Assembly (NCBI GenBank): GCA_903853515.1
Contig: CAINTU010000179.1
Span: forward strand, 1 to 14,987
Direction of reading: 5' to 3'
Length of the DNA stretch: 14,987 nucleotides
Origin: an uncultured Micrococcales bacterium
GTDB taxonomy: Bacteria; Actinomycetota; Actinomycetes; Actinomycetales; Microbacteriaceae
This document shows positions 1 to 7,800 of the stretch, piece by piece. A program made the position numbers and the translations under genes. The notes beneath the pieces were generated by a model. It searched no databases. It worked only from the letters and a program-made list of their open reading frames with translations, and was not told the origin of the DNA. How positions within the stretch are numbered: the first letter of the stretch is position 1; each line of letters begins with the position of its first letter.

Positions 1-382
1 GACCGCGAACGTCGACAAGCGCAACATGCAGTACCTTTATGCCGACGGTGACAGCTATGTATTCATGGATGGCCAAACTTATGACCAAATGTCGCTTTCT
101 GCAGCCGTAGTCGGTGACGCAGTCAACTACATGCTCGAAAATCAAGATGCAGTTGTCGCGGTTCACGAGGGCGAGGCAATCTATGTTGAATTGCCAGCCT
201 CTGTAGTTTTAGAGATTACCTTCACAGAACCAGGTCTTCAGGGCGACCGGTCATCTGGTGGCACCAAGCCGGCGACCCTAGAAACTGGTCTTCAAGTGCA
301 GGTTCCGCTTTTCGTCGAGCAGGGCACCAAGGTTAAGGTTGACACTCGCACGGGTGATTACCTTGGACGCGTCACAGAGTAA
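1..382 (+). CDS. efp: Elongation factor P, 3' part (5' end outside the window)
   Basis: EF-P binds the ribosome next to the P-site tRNA and relieves stalling at polyproline stretches. The first complete codon is at position 2 and the reading frame is open to the left edge, so the start is missing. About 126 residues remain of a protein that is usually near 187. They cover the two C-terminal OB-type domains. The N-terminal KOW-like domain, with the residue that is modified or contacts the tRNA end, lies outside. The C-terminal signature KPATLETGLQVQVPLFVEQG fits the EF-P family pattern exactly, and the usual VDTRTGDYLGR ending follows. The ATG at 26 is an internal methionine, not the start. 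nusB begins three bases after the stop, as is common in actinobacteria, so the two are probably co-transcribed. Identification is very secure. Confidence 0.97.
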   Translation, partial: TANVDKRNMQYLYADGDSYVFMDGQTYDQMSLSAAVVGDAVNYMLENQDAVVAVHEGEAIYVELPASVVLEITFTEPGLQGDRSSGGTKPATLETGLQVQVPLFVEQGTKVKVDTRTGDYLGRVTE

Positions 383-385
383 TAG

Positions 386-805
386 GTGAGCGCCAGAACT
401 AAGGCACGCAAACGGGCGGTTGATGCTCTTTATGCCGCAGAACTCAGGGATGACCTCGCAACTGAACTTTTAGAGCAAACTCGCTTGAGTGTCGCAGATC
501 GCCAAAATCAAGATGATATTTTCGACTATGCGAACCTTTTGGTTACCGGCGTGATGATGCATCAAATCGAAATTGATGAGCTAATTGCTGCATTTAGCCA
601 GAATTGGCCCATCGATAGAATGCCGGTCATCGACCGAAACATTCTGCGAGTAGCGACTTTCGAGATTTGCTACCACAGCGATATACCGATTCCAGTGGCT
701 ATCAGCGAAGCAGCGAGTCTCGCAACAGAGCTCTCTACCGATGATTCCGCTGGGTTTATTAACGGAATTTTGGCTAGCATTGCCGCCACGCGCACCACGC
801 TATAG
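386..805 (+). CDS. nusB: Transcription antitermination factor NusB
   Basis: NusB is a small all-helical RNA-binding protein. With NusE (ribosomal protein S10) it assembles on boxA RNA and supports antitermination, chiefly of rRNA operons. The 139-residue product has the usual family length. It shows the typical N-terminal Arg-rich helix (RTKARKRAVDALYAAELR) and the conserved later blocks MPVIDRNILRVATFE and PVAISEAASLATELSTDDSAGFINGILASI. The start is GTG at 386, three bases after the efp stop. There is no clear Shine-Dalgarno sequence, so translation is probably coupled to efp. No alternative start leaves the N-terminal helix intact. The gap that follows holds the pyr control region, so nusB is probably the last gene of the upstream unit, although I see no terminator after it. 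Confidence 0.96.
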   Translation: MSARTKARKRAVDALYAAELRDDLATELLEQTRLSVADRQNQDDIFDYANLLVTGVMMHQIEIDELIAAFSQNWPIDRMPVIDRNILRVATFEICYHSDIPIPVAISEAASLATELSTDDSAGFINGILASIAATRTTL

Positions 806-825
806 GCTGCAAGTTTTTGAAGCAC

Positions 826-831
826 TAAGAT
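826..831 (+). promoter_or_regulatory. Possible -10 element of a pyr operon promoter
   Basis: TAAGAT fits the TANNNT core that actinobacterial housekeeping sigma factors prefer. Transcription from it would begin near 837-840, just upstream of the complete PyrR-binding hairpin, which is where a promoter for a PyrR-controlled leader should sit. No good -35 element lies at the proper distance. The TTGAAG at 817-822 is too close and would pair instead with a poor -10 near 839-844, which would start transcripts inside the hairpin. The assignment rests on position more than on sequence. Confidence 0.25.
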
Positions 832-843
832 TTAACAAAATCA

Positions 844-877
844 TCCTTTAAAAGGCGTCCTGTGAGGCGCAGAAGGA
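844..877 (+). promoter_or_regulatory. PyrR-binding RNA hairpin in the pyrR leader
   Basis: The RNA can fold exactly as a PyrR binding loop. The lower stem pairs 844-849 (TCCTTT) with 872-877 (GAAGGA), with one G-U pair at the top. An asymmetric purine-rich bulge follows (AAAAG at 850-854 opposite A871). The upper stem pairs 855-859 (GCGTC) with 866-870 (GGCGC), including one U-G pair. It closes on the hexaloop CTGTGA at 860-865, which fits the CNGNGA loop of known PyrR sites; the wider core TCCTGTGAGGC matches UCCNGNGAGGY. The 3' strand of the lower stem is part of the Shine-Dalgarno sequence of pyrR. In Bacillus such loops control transcription attenuation. In Mycobacterium smegmatis a single loop over the pyrR ribosome binding site acts by translational repression, and this arrangement is of that kind. 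Confidence 0.85.
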
Positions 878-880
878 GGT
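871..880 (+). promoter_or_regulatory. Strong ribosome binding site that sets the pyrR start
   Basis: AGAAGGAGGT is nearly perfectly complementary to the 3' end of 16S rRNA. GGAGG (875-879) stands six bases before the GTG at 886, which fixes that codon as the pyrR start. The upstream in-frame GTG at 862 lies inside the hexaloop of the PyrR hairpin and ahead of this site, so it is not a start. The left half of the site (873-877) is paired in the PyrR-bound fold, so binding of PyrR should close it to ribosomes. Confidence 0.85.
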
Positions 881-885
881 GGTGT

Positions 886-1422
886 GTGTCAAAGCGCACC
901 GTCTTATCGGCTTTAGACATAGATAGAGCCATCGTGCGCATTTCGCACGAAATCGTTGAGGCCAACCGTGGCCTAGACGACCTGGTTATCGTTGGCATAC
1001 CAACCCGCGGCGTTATTTTGGCAGAGCGAATTGCCAAAGCTCTTTCGAAAAGTTATCCGAGCGTTGACCCCACCAAGATCGTGGGATCTTTAGACATAAC
1101 TGCCTATCGCGACGATCTAGCGCAACGTGAGACCAAAGCATCCGGCACAACATCGTTGCCAATCGATTCAGTTGACGGCAAAACTGTGGTTCTTGTTGAT
1201 GATGTTCTGTATTCTGGTCGCACAGTGCGCGCTGCATTGGATGCCTTGAGTGAACTTGGCAGACCGAGGGCTGTGCGCCTGGCTGTATTGATCGACAGAG
1301 GTCACCGTGAATTGCCGATTAGGGCTGATTTTGTCGGAAAGAATTTGCCAACATCTGCAAGTGAGCGCATCTATGTGCGCCTAGAAGAATCAGATGGCGA
1401 GGCTGCGGTGGTTATCGAATGA
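886..1422 (+). CDS. pyrR: PyrR, uridine-nucleotide-responsive pyr operon RNA-binding regulator
   Basis: PyrR binds UMP/UTP and a specific hairpin in pyr mRNA, lowering expression of pyrimidine genes. Many members also have uracil phosphoribosyltransferase activity. The product is 178 residues, the usual length, with a type I phosphoribosyltransferase fold. It shows the conserved IVGIPTRGVILAERIA segment, the PRPP-binding motif VVLVDDVLYSGRT (D105, D106) and a C-terminal block LAVLIDRGHRELPIRADFVGKN that is diagnostic for PyrR. The start is GTG 886, chosen because an excellent Shine-Dalgarno sequence stands six bases upstream and the resulting N-terminus (MSKRTVLSALDIDRAI) matches the family. 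Its stop overlaps the pyrB start (ATGA). The binding hairpin directly over its own ribosome binding site indicates autoregulation, with downstream pyr genes affected through coupling. Confidence 0.96.
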   Translation: MSKRTVLSALDIDRAIVRISHEIVEANRGLDDLVIVGIPTRGVILAERIAKALSKSYPSVDPTKIVGSLDITAYRDDLAQRETKASGTTSLPIDSVDGKTVVLVDDVLYSGRTVRAALDALSELGRPRAVRLAVLIDRGHRELPIRADFVGKNLPTSASERIYVRLEESDGEAAVVIE

Positions 1423-2366
1423 TTAAGAACTTCGTGAGCACTGTAACGCTCGATAACTCACAAGCCATGAAGCTTATCCATCTTGCCGAAAGCATTAAGG
1501 CTCAGGCGGGTGATCCAAATATTCGCAAGCTGCTTGAGCACAAGACGGTAGCGAATGTATTTTATGAAGATTCGACCCGAACGAGGGTCTCTTTCGAGTT
1601 AGCTGGAAAAAGACTTGGCGCAGATGTCATCAATTTTTCAAGCAAGGGGTCTTCTGTTAGCAAAGGCGAGACCTTTTTTGACACGATTGCAACCCTAGAC
1701 GCAATGGCAGTTGACGCCTTCGTGCTTAGAAGCCCTGAATCAGGCGCTGCAGAAAAACTTATCGATTCAAAGACAACATCGGCGACAGTTATAAACGCTG
1801 GTGATGGCACCAACGAACACCCAACGCAAGCGCTTCTTGACGCGCTTACGATTCGAGAGAAATTCAGTCTTGGGGCGAATCAAGATTTCACAGGACTCAA
1901 TGTTCTGATCACTGGCGATATAAAGCATTCTCGCGTGGCACGATCAAACGCTCATCTGCTCTCAAACCTTGGTGCCAAAGTTACCTTGTGCGCACCCGTC
2001 GCTTTGTTGCCAGAGACTGCAGATCGAACTGATTTGGTGTTAACCAGCGACTTCGACGATGCATTAGCGACAAAGCCAGATGTCGTGATGATGTTGAGGG
2101 TGCAAACCGAACGAATGACCGAATCGCTGATGCCGACGAGAGAGCAATATGTGTCGGGCTATCAGCTAAGCGCAGAGCGTGCGGCGCGGTTAGCAAGCCA
2201 TGCGATTGTCATGCATCCCGGGCCAATGATTCGTGAGCTTGAAATCGCTTCAATTGTTGCCGACGGCAATCAATCAGCGATTCGCCAACAGGTCACAAAT
2301 GGCGTTTACGCGCGCATGGCAGTTCTGTTTTCGGCGATCGCGCAAAAGGATTCAATCGATGGCTAA
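1419..2366 (+). CDS. pyrB: Aspartate carbamoyltransferase catalytic subunit
   Basis: This enzyme joins carbamoyl phosphate and L-aspartate to N-carbamoyl-L-aspartate, the committed step of pyrimidine synthesis. The 315-residue product has the normal catalytic-chain length. The carbamoyl-phosphate-binding motif STRTR is at residues 52-56 and is followed by VSFELAGKRLGAD. The second substrate motif HPTQ is at 134-137, and the aspartate-domain motif HPGPM begins at H266. No pyrI regulatory-subunit gene is nearby, so the enzyme probably works as a trimer without it, or together with dihydroorotase as some non-enteric enzymes do; the latter is only a possibility. The start ATG overlaps the pyrR stop by four bases, with GGTGG seven bases upstream inside pyrR. 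Its own end overlaps pyrC by eight bases, so translational coupling is likely. Confidence 0.97.
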   Translation: MIKNFVSTVTLDNSQAMKLIHLAESIKAQAGDPNIRKLLEHKTVANVFYEDSTRTRVSFELAGKRLGADVINFSSKGSSVSKGETFFDTIATLDAMAVDAFVLRSPESGAAEKLIDSKTTSATVINAGDGTNEHPTQALLDALTIREKFSLGANQDFTGLNVLITGDIKHSRVARSNAHLLSNLGAKVTLCAPVALLPETADRTDLVLTSDFDDALATKPDVVMMLRVQTERMTESLMPTREQYVSGYQLSAERAARLASHAIVMHPGPMIRELEIASIVADGNQSAIRQQVTNGVYARMAVLFSAIAQKDSIDG

Positions 2367-3663
2367 AGAGTTTTTGCTCAAGAACGTAACTCTTGTCGAT
2401 GGCAGCAATACCGACATATGCATTAGCGATGGGCGAATCGCCGCAATCGGTTCTGACCTTTCTTGCTCTGGTGAGATTATCGACTGCACCGCACTTATCG
2501 CATTGCCCGGCTTAGTTGATTTGCACACTCATTTGAGGCAACCAGGCGGCGAACAGAGCGAGACCATCGCCACTGGTTCAGCCGCAGCGGTGGCCGGTGG
2601 CTTCACTGCGATTCATGCGATGGCTAACACCAACCCAGTAGCAGATAACGTCTCGGTCGTTTCTTTCGTGCACGACACCGCTAACGAAGTTGGTCTACTA
2701 GAAGTGCGTCCGGTCGGAGCGGTCACCGTTGGATTAGAAGGCTTGCAACTCGCCGACATTAGCGGCATGCACGTCTCAACGGCTTCGGTTAATGTCTTTA
2801 GCGATGACGGCAAATGCGTCAGCGATGCTCGGCTGATGAGGGAGGCCTTGGCGAAAGCAGCAGAAATTGGGGCAGTCATCGCCCAACATGCTCAAGAACC
2901 AACGCTGACACAAGATGCACAGATGAATGCAGGCGAAGTTGCTGAGAGTCTTGGTCTGACTGGCTGGCCGAACATCGCTGAAGAAATTATTATCGCCAGG
3001 GATATTCTGCTTGCAGACGAACTTGGCGCCCGCTTGCATATTTGCCATGTGTCGACAAAAGGCGCCGTAGAGATAGTTCGCGCCGCGAAGGCTCGCGGAA
3101 GCCTTGTGACCGCAGAAGTAACTCCACATCATCTTTTGCTCACTGAAGAGCTAGCAGAGACTCGTGATGCGCTCTATAAGGTGAACCCGCCTTTGCGCAC
3201 AAAGGCCGATGTGATGGCGGTGCGTGAAGCTTTAGCCGATGGCACAATCGACATAATCGCAACTGATCATGCGCCACACCCGGCCGACAAGAAGTCCGGG
3301 GATTGGGCAGAAGCAGCCTTTGGAATGCTAGGCCTTGAAACCGCACTTTCGATCGCACAAAAAGTTCTAATCGATGATCTTGGCCTTGGCTGGTTCAAAG
3401 TTGCAGAAGTTCTCAGTATTAGTCCAGCTCGCATCGGCAAACTCGCAAACCAAGGTCAGCCCATCGCTGTTGGCAATGAGGCGAACTTGACTATCGTGAA
3501 CCCAAATGCAGCCAGACAGATTGAATCGCTCGGCAAATCTAAAAGCACAAACAATCCATATGCCGGCATGATCCTGCCAGGGCAGGTCATGCACACTATT
3601 TTTCGTGGCCAGTTCAGTCTCAAGAACTCAGAAATTCAAAACCGAAGCGAAGGTAACCAATGA
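2359..3663 (+). CDS. pyrC: Dihydroorotase (class I type, Bacillus-like)
   Basis: Dihydroorotase cyclises N-carbamoyl-aspartate to dihydroorotate. The product is 434 residues, an amidohydrolase barrel. The metal-binding pair H56/H58 lies in DLHTHLR. The family blocks AMANTNP, NVFSDDGK, IAQHAQEPTL, HICHVSTKGAVE, VTPHHLLLT and YKVNPPLR follow, and the catalytic Asp is D303 in TDHAPH. The start is ATG 2359, overlapping the pyrB end by eight bases. AAAGGA (2345-2350) stands eight bases before it, and the N-terminus MAKEFLLKNVTLVDG fits the family. The frame is open farther back to a GTG at 2233, but that would add a 42-residue extension lying wholly inside pyrB and is rejected. The end overlaps carA (ATGA), with no gene between them. 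Confidence 0.96.
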   Translation: MAKEFLLKNVTLVDGSNTDICISDGRIAAIGSDLSCSGEIIDCTALIALPGLVDLHTHLRQPGGEQSETIATGSAAAVAGGFTAIHAMANTNPVADNVSVVSFVHDTANEVGLLEVRPVGAVTVGLEGLQLADISGMHVSTASVNVFSDDGKCVSDARLMREALAKAAEIGAVIAQHAQEPTLTQDAQMNAGEVAESLGLTGWPNIAEEIIIARDILLADELGARLHICHVSTKGAVEIVRAAKARGSLVTAEVTPHHLLLTEELAETRDALYKVNPPLRTKADVMAVREALADGTIDIIATDHAPHPADKKSGDWAEAAFGMLGLETALSIAQKVLIDDLGLGWFKVAEVLSISPARIGKLANQGQPIAVGNEANLTIVNPNAARQIESLGKSKSTNNPYAGMILPGQVMHTIFRGQFSLKNSEIQNRSEGNQ

Positions 3664-4814
3664 GCATTCCGTCTCGTGCAGTACTAGTTCTAGAAGACGG
3701 CCGGTCTTTTATAGGCCACGCCTATGGCAAATATGGCGAGACCCTTGGCGAGATAGTTTTTGCCACAGGCATGACGGGGTACCAAGAAACCCTTACCGAC
3801 CCGTCATACGCTGACCAAATCGTCGTTCAAACCGCACCACATATCGGCAACACCGGTATGAACACCGAAGATGAAGAGTCTGATCAGATTTGGGTTGCCG
3901 GATACGTAGTGAGAGACCCAAGCAGAATCACATCAAACTGGCGTTCACAGCAATCGCTTGATGCCGCATTAGAAGCCGATTCAATCGTCGGTATTAGCGG
4001 AATCGACACCCGTGCTCTCACCTTGCACTTGCGAGACAAGGGCGCAATGCGGGCCGGTATCTTCAGCGGCAAGAGCGCCGAGCGAGATCTATCTGAGTTG
4101 CTCGAGGTGGTGCTTAGCACAGACATCATGGCAGGCAAGTCTTTGAGCTCGAAAGTATCGACCTCAGAGAAATACACGGTGCACACGAAAGAGCAAAATT
4201 TCGGCAGCATTGCGATAGTTGATCTGGGAATTAAGCGCGCAACAATCGAGAACCTCGCAGCCCGCGGTCTTACGGTGCACGTTTATCCGGCAACCGTGTC
4301 GATTGATGATTTGCTAGCAGAAGGCCCTGACGCGGTTTTCTTCTCGAACGGCCCAGGCGATCCCGCCACGGCTAATCAACAGATCGAGTTGCTGCAACAG
4401 GTGCTCAAGAGGCGAATCCCATTCTTTGGTATTTGCTTTGGCAATCAGTTGCTTGGCAGAGCTCTAGGCCTCGAAACATACAAGTTGCCGTTTGGACACC
4501 GCGGCATTAATCAACCGGTGCTCGACTATCGCACAAACAAGGTCGAAGTTACCGCTCACAACCACGGTTTTGCCGTCAAGGTTAACGCAGATAAATTATC
4601 TGGCCAACCATTCGAGTCAGCAACAGGGTTTGGCAAGATACGTGTGAGTCACATCGGGCTCAACGACCAGGTCGTCGAAGGCTTAGAGTGCCTCGACATT
4701 CCGGCATACTCGGTGCAATATCACCCAGAAGCCGCCGCTGGTCCGCACGATGCCAACTATTTATTCGATCGTCTTATTGAACTAATCACCATCAACAGAG
4801 AAGGCAACAACTAA
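3660..4814 (+). CDS. carA: Carbamoyl-phosphate synthase small (glutaminase) subunit
   Basis: CarA hydrolyses glutamine and channels the ammonia to CarB for carbamoyl phosphate synthesis, feeding both pyrimidines and arginine. The product is 384 residues, the normal length. The N-terminal CPSase small-chain domain (about 1-145) contains VFATGMTGYQETLTDPSYA. The C-terminal class I glutamine amidotransferase domain (about 185-380) contains FFSNGPGDP, the nucleophile C259 in GICFGNQLLGRALGLETYKL, and H355/E357 in YHPEA. The GICFGNQ form, with Asn where E. coli has His, is as I remember it from other actinobacterial CarA proteins and is not damage. The start ATG overlaps the pyrC stop by four bases, with AAGG just upstream. 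The stop shares a base with the carB start (TAATG), so the two subunits are translationally coupled. Confidence 0.97.
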   Translation: MSIPSRAVLVLEDGRSFIGHAYGKYGETLGEIVFATGMTGYQETLTDPSYADQIVVQTAPHIGNTGMNTEDEESDQIWVAGYVVRDPSRITSNWRSQQSLDAALEADSIVGISGIDTRALTLHLRDKGAMRAGIFSGKSAERDLSELLEVVLSTDIMAGKSLSSKVSTSEKYTVHTKEQNFGSIAIVDLGIKRATIENLAARGLTVHVYPATVSIDDLLAEGPDAVFFSNGPGDPATANQQIELLQQVLKRRIPFFGICFGNQLLGRALGLETYKLPFGHRGINQPVLDYRTNKVEVTAHNHGFAVKVNADKLSGQPFESATGFGKIRVSHIGLNDQVVEGLECLDIPAYSVQYHPEAAAGPHDANYLFDRLIELITINREGNN

Positions 4815-7800
4815 TGCCACGTCGTGAAGACATCAAAAGCGTTCTAGTCATCGGCTCTGGGCCAATCGTGATTGGTCAGGCATGCGAGTTCGACTACTCA
4901 GGCACTCAGGCCTGTCGAGTGTTGCGCGCCGAAGGCATCCGGGTGATTTTGGTCAACTCGAATCCGGCAACAATCATGACCGACCCCGACTTTGCAGACG
5001 CTACCTATATTGAGCCAATTACGGCAAGCATTATCGAATCGATCATTATCAAAGAAAAGCCAGACGCCATTTTGCCTACTCTTGGTGGGCAAACTGCCCT
5101 AAATGCGGCAATGCAACTGCATGAGCTTGGAATCCTCGATAAATACAACGTTGAACTTATCGGCGCAAAAGTAAATGCAATCAAAGCGGGTGAAGATCGA
5201 CAGATTTTCAAGCAGCTTGTCATCGACGCCGGGGCAGAGGTCGCCAAGTCTGTTATCGCTCACACCATGGATGATGTGCTCGCGGGGGCTGGGGTGCTCG
5301 GCTACCCAATGGTCGTTCGTCCATCGTTCACGATGGGTGGTCTCGGTTCGGGATTCGCGCATAACGAGGCAGATCTTCGCCGCATAGCCGGAGCCGGCCT
5401 GCAGGCTAGCCCGACCAGCGAGGTCTTGCTCGAAGAGTCAATTCTGGGCTGGAAAGAATATGAACTTGAGTTGATGCGCGACCAAGCTGACAACACCGTT
5501 GTGGTTTGTTCAATCGAGAATGTTGACCCTGTTGGCGTGCACACTGGCGACTCAATTACAGTAGCGCCAGCACTAACTTTGACCGACCGCGAATACCAAA
5601 AGCTGCGCGACATCTCAATTCAAATTATTCGTGCAGTTGGCGTCGACACAGGTGGTTGCAACATTCAGTTCGCGGTTGAACCGACAACCGGTCGAATCAT
5701 CGTGATCGAGATGAATCCAAGGGTTAGCCGGTCATCTGCGCTCGCTTCTAAGGCAACAGGTTTTCCGATTGCCAAGATTGCAGCGAAGCTCGCGATTGGC
5801 TACCGCCTCGACGAGATCGCGAACGACATCACCAAAGTTACTCCGGCGTCATTTGAACCAACTCTCGACTATGTGGTTGTGAAGGTACCTCGTTTTGCAT
5901 TCGAGAAATTCCCCGCGGCCGACTCAAGCTTGACCACCACCATGAAATCTGTCGGCGAGGCAATGGCTATCGGCCGCAACTATTCACAAGCTTTGCAAAA
6001 AGCGCTTCGCTCGCTAGAAAGACGAGGTTCTTCTTTTCACTGGGGCGAAACAAGGCATTCGGTCGATGAGCTACTCGAAATCATCAAGGTGCCAACCGAT
6101 GGTCGCATTGTCAATGTGCAGCAAGCTTTGCTTAAAGGCGCATCGCCAGAGCAGGTTTTTGAGGCGACCAAAATCGATCCTTGGTTTATCGACCAAATCG
6201 CGCTCATCAATGAGGTTGCACAAGACATTCGCGAGGCATCATCTCTAACGGCAGATGTTTTTGGCCACGCGAAGGCCCACGGATTCAGCGACGCCCAGAT
6301 TGCACAGCTTCGCGGCGACAGCGAGCCAGCAGTTAGGGCTCAACGCTATGAACTCGGCGTCAGAGCTTCTTATAAAACAGTCGATACCTGCGCCGGCGAG
6401 TTTCCGGCCCTCACGCCGTATCACTACAGCAGTTACGAGCAAGAGACCGAAGTTCGCCCAAGCGACCGAAAAAAGGTAGTTATTCTCGGTTCTGGCCCAA
6501 ACCGTATTGGTCAAGGTGTTGAGTTTGACTATTCGTGTGTGCACGCATCGTTTGCGCTTTCGGCAGCTGGCTTTGAAACCATCATGATCAACTGCAACCC
6601 AGAAACAGTTTCGACAGACTATGACACAAGTGATCGGTTGTATTTCGAGCCACTTACCCTCGAAGACGTGCTCGAGGTGATTCACGCCGAAAGCGCATCT
6701 GGCGAATTGGTCGGCGTTGTTGTTCAGTTGGGTGGCCAAACCGCTCTAGGACTTGCCCAGGGTTTGGCTAAGGCTGGTATTCCGATTCTTGGCACCACGC
6801 CAGATGCAATCGATTTGGCTGAAGAGCGCGGGCTGTTCTCGAAGATTCTCGACGATGCAAAACTGCTCTCACCCGCAAATGGCACCGCAACAACGCTTGG
6901 TCAGGCCACCGAGATTGCAGAACGCATTGGTTATCCAGTTTTAGTTCGCCCATCGTTTGTTCTCGGCGGTCGAGGCATGGAGATTGTTTATGACTCAGCT
7001 GCACTCGCAGACTACTTTGATCGCATCGCTGACCAAGCGATTGTGGGCGAGTCACACCCACTTTTGGTCGACCGATTCTTAGACGATGCAATCGAAATCG
7101 ACATCGACGCTCTATTCGATGGAGAGCAACTTTATGTTGGCGGCATCATGGAACACATCGAAGAGGCCGGAATCCACTCGGGTGACTCGTCTTGCACCTT
7201 GCCCCCGGTCACGATGAGCGATGCGCAAATCAACCGAGTTCGCGAAGCTACACTAAAGATCGCACAGGGTATTGGCGTTCGAGGCCTAATAAATGTGCAG
7301 TTCGCTCTTGCTCACGATGTTCTCTATGTGCTCGAGGCGAATCCGCGGGCATCACGCACTGTGCCTTTTGTCTCTAAGGCGCTTGGCATCACCCTCGCTA
7401 AAGCGGCAGCACTTGTTATGGTGGGCTTCTCGATTAGCGATCTAATTAAAGATGGTCATCTGCCAGCTAAAGATGGCACGCATATTCCTTCTGGTTCGCC
7501 GGTCGCGGTTAAAGAGGCCGTGTTGCCTTTCAAGCGCTTCGCCACCAAGGATGGTCGTTTCGTCGACTCTTTGCTCGGGCCAGAGATGCGTTCTACCGGC
7601 GAGGTTATGGGCTTCGACATCGATTTTCCTACCGCGTTCGCTAAGAGTCAGGCCGCGGCGGGCAGCGCTCTGCCTGTTTCTGGCACTGTTTTTATCTCGG
7701 TTTCAGACCGCGATAAACATCAGGTTATTCTTCCGGTTCGACGTCTTCACCAGCTTGGTTATAAGATTCTGGCGACCTCTGGCACAGCAGCTATTTTGGC

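Noticed and set aside
817..822. TTGAAG as a -35 element for pyrR
   Set aside because: At normal spacing its -10 would be near 839-844 and transcripts would begin inside the lower stem of the PyrR hairpin, destroying the switch; kept only as a weak alternative.
862..885. GTG at 862 as the pyrR start, adding an Arg-rich eight-residue leader
   Set aside because: It lies inside the PyrR hairpin loop and upstream of the strong Shine-Dalgarno sequence; the arginines are the translated ribosome site.
2233..2358. In-frame extension of pyrC back to a GTG at 2233
   Set aside because: The extra 42 residues lie entirely inside pyrB, resemble no dihydroorotase N-terminus, and ATG 2359 has a ribosome site and the expected sequence.
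6245..6739. A 164-codon open frame on the minus strand inside carB
   Set aside because: It is a shadow of the CarB frame, covering intact conserved ATP-grasp sequence, with no recognisable protein features of its own.
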